64,000 nt of DNA, from assembly GCA_027186245.1 (NCBI GenBank), contig CP114484.1, positions 11,666,001 to 11,730,000 of the forward strand. The letters are read 5' to 3'. The notes beneath the pieces were generated by a model. The model saw nothing but the letters and a program-made list of their open reading frames with translations, ran no database searches and had not been told where the DNA came from. Positions within the stretch are counted from its first letter, which is position 1; the number at the start of each line of letters is the position of its first letter. The position numbers and the translations under genes were made by a program. Source of the stretch: Coriaria nepalensis (lineage: Eukaryota; Streptophyta; Magnoliopsida; Cucurbitales; Coriariaceae). This document shows positions 49,601-59,811 of this stretch, one piece after another.

Positions 49601-52461
49601 ATTTAATTATCAGAACATTATTCATCTTTATGTATATACATTATACATGTTAATGTTAATATAATATATAATATAGTTAATATTAATATATAAGTATATA
49701 ATATACGATTTGAAAATTGAAAATCGTACGTATATATTAAGAGCATTATTATTTTTTTTTTGGCGTGCATATTAATAATGCAGGTATGAAAATAAGGATA
49801 ATGTTTTGTTTTGTTTTTTTTCCTACATGGCCCACGGAGAATGGAGCGAGTATATTTTATATCAAGTTGCAGCATTAAATTTATTTATTTAATAATAATA
49901 ATAATAATAATTACTGTACAAAATTGACCAAATCTACTCCGACCAGTTGTCAAAAGAAGTGTAAAAGTTAACGTACGTCGGCCTACAACTCCAGCAAAGA
50001 GATTTCTAGGTTTTTTTATACAGCGATTTATTTTTAATAATGATTAATCTACTAACCCTCTTTTTATCTGTTCCCATTGGCTGAGAAAATAGATCAAAAT
50101 CAAGAAGGCCACTCGTCCCTTTAAAATTCTTTGGCATGAAAGTAATATTCTCCTCGTCCGTACCTTAGATTCAAACAAGTCTGCATGCATATTTCACTGT
50201 TCTTTTCATTGAAATACGTAACAAGATGTTACTTATCATAAACGACAACTTGTTAGCTTTTTTTTGATCGGTCAAAAATTGAGAGTTAAGAACTCTTAAG
50301 AATACTGCAAAAATAGAGAGACAAGAATAAAGGTTTATGAAAAATTCAATCTATTTTTTTTTTATTCAATGGAAAAAGATTAAATACAAGAACTAAATAT
50401 ATATAAACAGTAAATCAATCAATACATTCTGAACCTTACAATCATCAAGACCTTCTTAACACTTAATATCAAAGGAAAGGTCAAGTCCTAATCTCTTATG
50501 AAATTTGGAAAATGTTGCTAGGCTGGCTGGCTGGCTACTTGCTGTACTAGAAAATATCAACCGTGCCTCAAAAGTACCAAATTCAAATTTGCTTGCTTCC
50601 AATCAGCATCTGATGCTTCCATGACATTGCACTAACCTTTCAAAATTGTTGATCAAACCGAAATACCAGAATAAACTGAATTGCACCATGGACAAGTGTG
50701 GTCGTTTTTTAATATCTACTGAACTGATTGCCATGATTCCAATCCAGATAAGTTCTAATGGACCTGGTACAGGTTTTGGATTGATAGTCAATGCTAAATT
50801 TTTCCCCAACAAAAAAGTCAACTATTTGCATCATTAATGGTCCAAATGCAATTGAGTCACCTTCAAACACAGTTATGAAACAGTTCATCAACATACCGAT
50901 TTGGAAGAGAAAAAAAAAAACTAATGCCAACAACTATATGTAGAGCCCAATTAGTTGGAAAACAATTTTGGATACGGAAGTACAAACGCCAATTGAACTG
51001 TCTTGTTGTATGTTTGTATGTATGTACAGTTCGTTAAAGCATATAAATAATATCGTAAGTCGTAATTTTCCAACAAACGATATATATCTAAGGTAGCCTA
51101 AATGAATTGATTGCCCGTTATATAATTGCATATATACTGGTCCAGTCTAAGCCTACGAAGCTAGCTACTTAAGTCTAAGATATCCTACCCATCCTAAACA
51201 ATAGGAGATGGCAAAAAGCAGTACCATAACAACAAGGCACATGATTCACCAGACGATATATATTTACTTTGATCTTGCTTTGATCATGGATCCATCCATG
51301 ACGATATATATTTACTTCAATTAAATATCTTCTTCATTTAATCATACAGATGTCAGTTACTCTATGGCTGTAGTTCTATCCTCTCAGTATATATACATAA
51401 TACACATATACATATTATAGATAATGGTCCAGCTGCTTTATTCGAATACTACTATCGTTTCCAATTTCCATGACCGCGATAGCAAAGTCTGATCGATGCT
51501 CTTTCATGAAATAATGGAGTGCGAGATTATAATAGTCAACAAACTACGAGGAAAGTCACATTGATGTGATAAATGAAATCGTATAATTTATCAGCATCGG
51601 GTATATATGCAACCATTTCATTTATCATACTAACGCAAGAATTTTCTAATATCACGTTTAGTTGATTAGGATTGTTTGAATATGGTGCCACCCATCTTAA
51701 CTGGAAAAATTATACATAAACCATTTTGGATCTCTCATCTCATACTTCATTTAGGACAATATTAAATGGTGTTGTATAAACTGTATATCCAATGTACTAG
51801 ACGAGAGAGATTGGATGAATTTTATATTCTTCAATCTAAAGGAGCTAGGCATGATGAGATACAAAAAAAAAAAAAATTGTGCAAAAGGGGACCTTAAGAA
51901 AAAACAAAGGGGCATTCATTTTGTTGGATCCAATCCTATATATTTAGTTTTTACCCCATAGAAATTAGATGTGAGAGTTTGACAGACAGGGACAACAGTA
52001 ATAGTACTGAAGCAAGACCAATGAGGTAAGAGTGAGTTAAAGCTCCAAAAAAATATATGTTAGATAGAGAGAACAGTCAAAGCCGCCTGGTCCCAAGCTC
52101 CGGAAGATAACAAATTTGCAAGAGAAAAAATAAAAAATAAAAAATAAAAAATAAAATAATTTTAATTTATTGAGTTATATATACATATATGTATAGTACT
52201 AGTGTATTACTATTGACTTTTCTTATTCGTTGCTTCGATTGCGGTACCCTTAATCAAGTCAACTGCATCAACCTAACATAAAGACAGAAACACACATGTT
52301 CCGATTGCTCCAAGAAATTTATGACAACCCATATAAAATTATAATGTCATTTTGTCTTCTTCTGTTACTGGTATTGTGATTATTTTATTACAACTTTATA
52401 TTGTGTTGAATTTTAATTAGTTACCATTAATCTTAATTTTTTGTTAGTGAAGTACTGAGAA
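46623..52461. other. Long intergenic region between the two extensins
   Basis: About 5.8 kb with no gene I can support. It is AT-rich, with (TA)n tracts near 47707-47720 and 48111-48127 and poly-A/T runs. Purine-rich degenerate repeat-like sequence lies at 48350-48600. The segment at 50290-50930 is less AT-biased and has overlapping short open frames on the minus strand; it may be a remnant of a transposon or gene but matches nothing I recognise. Confidence 0.4.
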
Positions 52462-52491
52462 GAGGGGTAAATCAATAAAGCTATATATAAA
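52462..52491 (+). promoter_or_regulatory. Proximal promoter block and TATA box of extensin 2
   Basis: gaggggtaa at 52462-52470 and TATA box tatataaa at 52484-52491, 51 bases before the ATG. Sequence and spacing match the block of extensin 1. Confidence 0.7.
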
Positions 52492-52541
52492 GGGTGCTAA
52501 GGCTAAGTGTAAGAGCAGAATCAAAATCCCACTTTTAAGAG

Positions 52542-53816
52542 ATGGGAAGAATGGGGTCTTCTAAAGTGGTCACTCTAGTTGTCACACTTTTGGTGGCAAT
52601 AGTCTCAATAAGCTTGCCATCCATAACTTCAGCGAACTACGTTTACTCTTCTCCTCCACCTCCAACTCCGGTTTACAAATACAAATCACCACCACCTCCT
52701 GCTCCCAAGAAACCTCACCACCCACCTCCAATTTACCATTACAAGTCTCCACCACCACCACCGCCAGTCTATAAGTACAAATCACCTCCACCCCCACCAC
52801 CACACAAGAAGCCTCACCACCCACCTCCAGTCTACCATTACAAGTCTCCCCCCCCACCACCACCTGTCTATAAGTACAAGTCACCTCCTCCACCACCACC
52901 ACACAAGAAGCCCCACCACCCACCTCCAGTCTACCATTACAAGTCTCCCCCACCACCACCACCAGTCTATAAGTACAAGTCACCTCCTCCACCGCCACCA
53001 CACAAGAAGCCCCACCACCCCCCCCCACTCTACCATTACAAATCTCCCCCCCCACCACCACCTGTCTATAAGTACAAGTCACCTCCTCCACCACCACCAC
53101 ACAAGAAGCCCCACCACCCACCTCCAGTCTACCATTACAAGTCTCCCCCACCACCACCACCAGTCTATAAGTACAAGTCACCTCCTCCACCGCCACCACA
53201 CAAGAAGCCCCACCACCCCCCTCCAGTCTACCATTACAAGTCTCCCCCCCCACCACCACCTGTCTATAAGTACAAGTCACCTCCTCCACCGCCACCACAC
53301 AAGAAGCCCCACCACCCCCCTCCAGTCTACCATTACAAGTCTCCCCCCCCACCACCACCAGTCTATAAGTACAAGTCACCTCCTCCACCGCCACCACACA
53401 AGAAGCCCCACCACCCACCTCTAGTCTACCATTACAAGTCTCCCCCACCTCCACCACCAGTCTATAAGTACAAGTCACCTCCTCCACCGCCACCACACAA
53501 GAAGCCCCACCACCCCCCTCCAGTCTATCATTACAAATCTCCCCCGCCACCACCACCAGTCTACAAATATAAGTCACCTCCCCCACCACCACCACACAAG
53601 AAGCCATTCCACCCACCTCCAGTCTACCATTACAAATCTCCACCACCACCACCACCAGTCTACAAATACAAGTCACCTCCACCACCACCGCCACCACACA
53701 AGAAGCCCTTCCACCCACCTCCAGTCTATCATTACAAATCCCCACCACCTCCTGTTCACATTCCACCACCAACCCATTACATTTATGCATCACCCCCACC
53801 TCCTCCCCATTATTAG
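52542..53816 (+). CDS. Extensin 2, with 33-residue tandem repeats
   Basis: A single coding exon of 424 residues. A signal peptide of about 31 residues (VVTLVVTLLVAIVSISLP, cut near ITSANY) is followed by about ten copies of a 33-residue unit: [33 protein letters not shown]. Each unit has two SP6 blocks for hydroxyproline arabinosylation, two YxY-type motifs (YKY, YHY) for tyrosine cross-links, and a His/Lys patch that would bind pectin. The repeats are nearly identical at the DNA level (99-base period), so copy number probably varies. The C-terminus (HYIYASPPPPPHY) is close to that of extensin 1. The start follows a TATA box by 51 bases; an ATG in frame three codons later (MGSSKV) is a possible alternative. 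A 3' UTR intron is likely. Function: structural network protein of the cell wall. Confidence 0.93.
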   Translation: MGRMGSSKVVTLVVTLLVAIVSISLPSITSANYVYSSPPPPTPVYKYKSPPPPAPKKPHHPPPIYHYKSPPPPPPVYKYKSPPPPPPHKKPHHPPPVYHYKSPPPPPPVYKYKSPPPPPPHKKPHHPPPVYHYKSPPPPPPVYKYKSPPPPPPHKKPHHPPPLYHYKSPPPPPPVYKYKSPPPPPPHKKPHHPPPVYHYKSPPPPPPVYKYKSPPPPPPHKKPHHPPPVYHYKSPPPPPPVYKYKSPPPPPPHKKPHHPPPVYHYKSPPPPPPVYKYKSPPPPPPHKKPHHPPLVYHYKSPPPPPPVYKYKSPPPPPPHKKPHHPPPVYHYKSPPPPPPVYKYKSPPPPPPHKKPFHPPPVYHYKSPPPPPPVYKYKSPPPPPPPHKKPFHPPPVYHYKSPPPPVHIPPPTHYIYASPPPPPHY

Positions 53817-53843
53817 AAAATGGGTTTAAATCCACCATGCATG

Positions 53844-54161
53844 GTAAGATGGAAGAAAATATTGATAGTAGTGATTTTTTTTGCATGGACTACATTGAGT
53901 ACTGTGAGAAAAATTGTATAAAGTGACGTAAAAAAGTAATTATAAAGTGACACATGGCGCAATCATTGACTACTCTTTTATACATATAAAAACTTGGTAC
54001 ATGCAAACACTACTAACACTCACATACTTTGATTATTCTTCTTTCTTGGTTGTCCCTTCATGTCATTACTTGCTTACTTTAAATTTTCTTCTTCTTTTTT
54101 TTTTTTCTAATAATTTATGCATGAAAACCGCTGAACCCGAATCTTCACATTATTATTACAG
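53844..54161 (+). other. Probable 3' UTR intron of extensin 2
   Basis: Donor ccatgcatg|gtaagatgg and acceptor tattattacag|gaagatc, 318 bases, beginning 27 bases after the stop. The exon piece before it shares atgggttt with extensin 1 just after the stop codon. A likely polyadenylation signal aataaa lies at 54195-54200. Confidence 0.6.
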
Positions 54162-54201
54162 GAAGATCAAGATGGATGATGATACGTACGTCAAAATAAA
54201 G

Positions 54202-57200
54202 AGCCGCCGCGTTTATATGTAGTTTGAAATTCTCTATGGTAGGGCCTAGTTGTTTGTCGTTTTTCATGTATTCTTACAGTTGTAATGCACTCATCCGATT
54301 TAAGTATTCATTGTTGTGCGTGTACGTACGTAGAAAAAAGAAAAAAAGGAAAAAAAATCGTATTTGTACGTGATGGTGATCTCAGCCCTTTTGCCAAGGC
54401 AGAGGCTGATCATTCCCGTAATAAAATTATTATTATTTCTGTAATGGTTCTGGTCCTTATGGATCTCTGATTTGAATTTTGCTGATTTCCTTCTTTTCTC
54501 GGATTGACGTTAGAATGGAACAATTTTTAATTAATTTATAAATAAAGAGTTTTATTTTTTTAAAATAAATTATTAATTTTATTAATTTATTATAATATTA
54601 AAATTAAATTATATATATATATATATATATATATTAATATTTTATTTATTATATTAAAATTTTAAAATAATCAGATTATAAATAAAAAAGAGTGTTAAAA
54701 TTATCTCATATTATTTATAAAAAAATACTCTAATTAATTTATAAATTAACAATTTTAATGATGAGACAGCCTCTTAAAACTTTACCTCGAGAATAATTTG
54801 ATAAGCTTCCGAACTCGGAAATAGTACTCATGGTGGTTTCATTCAACTTGAACAGAAAACACAAATCCTGTACATAAGGGAATGTGATTTGAAAAATAGT
54901 TATATGTATTTGGTCTAGAATTTCGTTATTTGATCAAAAAAATGATTTATGAATTTATTTTTAAGTAAGTGTTTTTAAATAAAAATTCATTTGCATAGAA
55001 AATGATTTAAATTTTATTGTGATTTTTATATAATTTTCGAAATTTATATAATTTTATTTTCTTTAACTTTAGAAATTAGAATGATAAAATTCATATCTTA
55101 CTTATTTTTTATATAATTAAAATTTTTATTCTCATTTTTAGATCATTCCATGGGGAATCAAACAAAACAAAACGTGTTTATGTCAATCAATAATGTAGTA
55201 CGTGTAAATTTGTGGTGCACTTCGCCTTGAGAAGAGAAAGGTATTATGAAAATTGTTTAATCAATCGTTTTGCTTTCAAGTATCATCATCAATCATGTTT
55301 TACTATCGTGCCAGAAAACACAAGAGTTCGAAACCAAACGTTGTTTTAGGCCTTGAAAATAAGCAAATTAATTAGCAGCACCTAAAGATTGTGTTGAAAA
55401 TTTTAGACGTTGCTGGAAAAATTTACATGTCATTAAAATTTAAAAATTTAGAAAAAAACTTGATAACATTAAATAGTCGGGGCAGTTAACATAAGAATTG
55501 AATATTACCAACCATGTATATATATATAAGCTAGGTAGGTAGCTAGCTTTGAATGAGGATAAACAAAAATAATCAAGCATAAGAGTCTTATTAACCAAAT
55601 ACTTAGCTAACATGTTCATATGCCATTTCATTATTAAACTCTTAAACATGATAGTTACATATTCTACGTGTTGACCGAGGATGAATAGAGATTATATTCT
55701 CATTTACGTAACCAAAACAGACTCCTAATGGCTATCCCTCATTACTAATTTTGTTCTTCAATCTCGCAGTCGGATGCTTATGATCCTGATCGGGATGATC
55801 ATGTTAACAAGTTTCAGCTAAATTTTTCTTCTTTTAAGTAAAATTTTGCTAGATAGTTGCATAATGTTAGCGGATGCATGCAGCGAGAATGGATAAATGG
55901 GAATCCATCCACTTTGTTAAAATTAAAATTTTAACCTAAAATTATTAAATTTACATAAATAAGTCCTTAAACTTTTTGTTAAGAAACGTATTTTTATCCC
56001 CTCCCTCCACCCTAACTTTTGAATATTACCTCTTACCTTTCCAAACCTACCCACTTGTTTATATGAAAGATGTCTCATTAGAAATTAGTTAGGTACTATT
56101 CTTTCCATACGGCAATGTCTCTATCCCCTTTGCCTTTGACTACTAGTTCACGATTCTTGTCGTTTCTCTTACTTTTCTCTCTCTCGACACCAAGTTCTAT
56201 CATGCAAGCGTTCAAGGAGTAATTAATCTCACTTGCACAACAAAAATTGATGTTTTATTATAATCATCATAATCCGATCGAGCAAAAATCTTAATTTCAA
56301 ATTGTTTAGTTTGCATGTGTGTAGTACTAAACGTCTTTATTATCTTTTATTATTTATGGTGATTAGCTTCGGTTGTGATTTCGATTCTATCTTCTTCTTC
56401 TTCTTCTTTGAAAATTCATTTTTCTTAGATGGATGAGTATTTGGACTGTTCTTCTTATTAGAATTTTTTTTTTTCAAATTAATCGGTATGTTCGATCTTA
56501 GGCTCCGAGTTCGATTATCCGAAAATGCAAAATTTGTTCCAAGGGGGTGCGAGGAGAGAAAGTGGAAGAATTTAAAACCGTTCTTTTGATTAAAATATCA
56601 TTTTCAGATGATTATTATTATTATTATTTATTAATTATTTCTTTATAAAGGAAATTTTGTGATGGATCTAGACTGAATTCTAAATAAGATTCAAAATGGA
56701 GAGTTTTTGAATAGACAAACTTTATTATATGTGATCATAATAAATGCATATGCTAGTAACAAAAGAAAAAAAAAATGACATTCTATTATAATATATGGTA
56801 TATATATATATCAGCTTGTAACTTATGGATACCATGGATTAAGATTCTAATTGATAAGAAATTGTTAGGGTGTCAATTGCGCATCATTATTATTATTATT
56901 ATTAGAGTTTATAATTATTAGAGTCTTCTTAGTCTAATTGAATGGACATAAGCTCCTCTCCTCCATGGACCCCACATAAGAAGTCCAAAAAGTCCACTGG
57001 CTTATAAGGCCCAAGTACACACACCATCATATGCACAGTGTAGTCTGTAGTGTGTATTATCCATCTTTTTTATTTAATCATTTAATGTAAGGCAGTGGAA
57101 TATAATGGCCCATGACCTCTTGGACATAAGGCCCATGAACTAAGTAAGTACTGGTAAGTAGTGATAGAAGATGAGGCCCAACCTTGGACAGGACCAAAAT

Positions 57201-58197
57201 TAGAGTACCAAACGTGCTTGAATAATTGAAATAAGTAATTTGGTATATCCGGTCCTATCTTCGGTTTTCGCTGTTTGGGGTGGTTAAAGTCCAAAACAAG
57301 GTTGTTGGGACTTGGGCGTGTTTTGTTGGTAATGAACACAAGTGCGCTCGAGGCCCAATGTATTTGAGGTATTCGTATGAATCATATGAAGTCCCGAACT
57401 TAACTCTCACTCAAACTTAACTGGAAAAATTACACGTTCAACATTTATGCGTGGTTTGGTTTGAATAAATAAGTTTGTAAAGTTGGATCATGGGCAATGA
57501 ATTGTTCTAGTCTTCTTGTAGAAAGAGAGATGTGTCAACTGGGCCCATTAAGCAAGGTGCAACTACCGCAACTTCAATCCGAGAATTTTTTGTATGATAA
57601 TGATTCGTATACCTCATTCTACCATACTAAATGATTTGATTTCATTTATCAAATTATGACTATACTGCATGAATCATACTCTTATAAAAATTTCTCATTT
57701 CAATTTCATAAACTATTAAACAGATAGCATCAGAAAGGGAACTTGCTAGGGAAAAGAAATTTATAGGGCTGGAGATGGAATTCATTATTAACATAACAGT
57801 CTCTCACACATATACATATTACATATTATTACTTGACTACCTGCTTATGACAACTTTTTGGTCTTGAATTAGAATATTAGATGCTTCAAAACACAGTAAA
57901 GATGCAAAATTTACCATAACAAGCACAACTAATACTCATATTATAGCACTCTCTAGTCTACACACCAGTTAAGGAACGCACTAAACTCTGTCTAGTTTGT
58001 AAGATAGAAAAAGACGAAGCTTTTTTTTTTTACTTCACTTCATAGGAAACAATTTGTATAACAACATAGGAGAAAAAAGAGACATTTTTTTAAATTGTAA
58101 ACGATTTCAAATTCTAAACATACATTGAATGAATTTCTTTCAAACATATGTATAGATACAGACCTCAAATCCAAGCATAGCAAGAGTAGTGATCAAT
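54202..58197. other. Intergenic, extensin 2 to F-box gene
   Basis: No gene seen. At 54510-54775 is a very AT-rich, imperfect inverted repeat around a (TA)n core (54612-54633), possibly a small foldback element. ATT tracts lie near 56616-56632 and 56884-56903. A cluster of six GGCCCA hexamers lies at 57008-57547. The last 400 bases are the 3' flank of the F-box gene. Confidence 0.45.
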
Positions 58198-59358
58198 TCA
58201 AGGCGGCAACAAGGCTGTTAACCTCGCTTCAAATGCAAACCCTCTACAAAGTCCGTCTGAATAACCAGGCACTCCAGCAACCCACTGCCACTCTACCTTT
58301 TCCGAGCTCCGGTCCCACAATGCCAGCATCCCCATTCTCTTGGCCGAAAAGCAAATCCTATCCCCTCCTCCGAAAACCTTAAACTTAGTTGATCCTTGAA
58401 AGCACTGAAACATCTGGTCCGGCATTCTTCCCGCCTCCTCCCACTCCCTTGTATCCAAATCCAACCCCAAAATCAGAATCGTCGAGCAAGAAGCAGTCAT
58501 CGAGAACGATGACTTTAACCCACCCACCATTAGTATCTGATTCCCTGTCCCTCTGACCAGACGGGGTCTTTTTAAAATATCAAACACGTCTCTCCATTCT
58601 TGCCTTTCGAGTCGAGTCCAGTTGTGGGAGCTTTTGAGATCGGCAATTGTGGAAGTGAAGAGCTTCCATTGGCTCCGCCAAGGCGAGCCCACGTCGCATA
58701 GAGCATAGACCGAGTCGGATACGAGGACCGGGCTTCGGGGTTTAGAGGGCAAGTTGGATGAGAACTTGTTCCACTGGTTTGAGCCGGAGAAGTAGAGGGC
58801 CGCGAGTTCGGTTAGTACCATGACTCGGTTGGCTGAGTCGACCAGGACGGAGCCGTGTCTTGACCAGGCTGAGCCGAGTTGAGGTAAGACACGGTACTGA
58901 CGAGTTAGAGGGTTGCAGACGACGAGCGATTTGTTTGACTCTGGCGAATCGAACGAGTCGCCCCAGAGGTAGATGAGACCGAGAGAGGAGGCGACGGGGT
59001 GAGGGAACCGGAAGGGGAGGAAGTCGAGGGAGAAGAGGAGCCATTGATTTTCTTCTGGGTCGAAGACGTGGAGGGATGGGTTGGAAGAAGAAGATAAGTG
59101 GCGGCGGCTGTTGTTGTGGGCTAGGGCCGCGGCGTGGTGGTGGTGGTGGTGAGATGGGCGGAGAGCGATAAGGCGGAGAGGTGGACGGGTGGAGATGAGG
59201 TCGAAGAAGAAAGGTGAAGTGAGGATTTCGTTGAAGAGCTTGCAGACGGAGCGGCAGACCATGATCTGACGGATGGGGAGAGAGGAGAAGATCTGACGAA
59301 CGGTGTCGAGTGGAAGGTTGTAGATCGGCGGCGACGATGATGATGATGATGGGTCCAT
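58198..59358 (-). CDS. F-box/kelch-type protein
   Basis: A single exon of 386 residues. An F-box lies at about 11-56 (IYNLPLDTVRQIFSSLPIRQIMVCRSVCKLFNEILTSPFF in the sequence, conserved Leu-Pro and Val-Cys-Lys positions). Then come a Ser/His-rich stretch and a beta-rich region with kelch or galactose-oxidase-like phrases: LHVFDPEENQWLLFSLDFLP, LVVCNPLTRQYRVLPQLG, LILGLDLDTREWEEAGRMP and LALWDRSSEKVEWQWVAGVP. The protein would be the substrate-choosing part of an SCF ubiquitin ligase; the substrate is unknown. The ATG at 59358 (MDPSSSS) is the first Met in this frame; the frame is open for 77 codons upstream but has no ATG. Position next to the extensins matches an F-box/kelch gene beside EXT4 in Arabidopsis. 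Confidence 0.82.
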   Translation of the reverse strand: MDPSSSSSSPPIYNLPLDTVRQIFSSLPIRQIMVCRSVCKLFNEILTSPFFFDLISTRPPLRLIALRPSHHHHHHAAALAHNNSRRHLSSSSNPSLHVFDPEENQWLLFSLDFLPFRFPHPVASSLGLIYLWGDSFDSPESNKSLVVCNPLTRQYRVLPQLGSAWSRHGSVLVDSANRVMVLTELAALYFSGSNQWNKFSSNLPSKPRSPVLVSDSVYALCDVGSPWRSQWKLFTSTIADLKSSHNWTRLERQEWRDVFDILKRPRLVRGTGNQILMVGGLKSSFSMTASCSTILILGLDLDTREWEEAGRMPDQMFQCFQGSTKFKVFGGGDRICFSAKRMGMLALWDRSSEKVEWQWVAGVPGYSDGLCRGFAFEARLTALLPP

Positions 59359-59811
59359 TTCGTGGTGAGGTGGGCAGGTGAGAGAGATTTGAAGATTGAT
59401 CTGGAAATTTACAAGATGGGAAGAAGATGGCGTTGTTGCATCGCCAGAGCTGCTGGTTCCAGTCAAGAGTCTGGCTGAAACTTTTTGGAAATTTCTTTTC
59501 CACCCCCTGTATTTTCTTTTTTCCTTTTTGGCCAACGTTGATTTGGGTATTTGGGTTGACTGTCGACTCTCCTTTACAGTAACGTGCAATTGAGTCTCTC
59601 TTTTTTTGGTCCCTTCTAATATAAGTAGTTACACTTATCTCCCCAAATAAAATAAATGATTGCAAAAGGGACCAAATTTTTTATTCTTTATAGTACCTGT
59701 TTCATTGTGCATCACTCAGTTTATCATGCTCGGCAAGGCCATGAACACGATTATTATAATATTACAAAACAGCATAAAGAAAAACATTTATTGTGCCTAA
59801 ATACATATGCC
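59359..59811. other. F-box gene promoter and leader
   Basis: Upstream region of the minus-strand F-box gene, bounded by the P450 relic. No further gene seen. Confidence 0.5.

Noticed and set aside
50603..50933. Overlapping minus-strand open frames that look slightly protein-like
   Set aside because: Phrases such as IGMLMNCFITVFEGDSIAF did not match any family I know, frames overlap without a sound splice arrangement, and no start context is seen. Kept only as a remark on the intergenic region.
52582..53886. Open frame of 434 codons on the minus strand through extensin 2
   Set aside because: It is the mirror of the proline/lysine/tyrosine repeat; its composition (Val, Gly, Cys repeats) has no known family and the repeat alone keeps the frame open. 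It also starts without a sound promoter.
57082..57339. Minus-strand open frame of 85 codons
   Set aside because: No recognisable domain; it coincides with the GGCCCA-rich stretch, and the peptide shows no signal of coding constraint that I can see.
59359..59589. Possible 77-residue N-terminal extension of the F-box protein
   Set aside because: The frame is open but contains no ATG before MDPSSSS; the sequence is not F-box-like.
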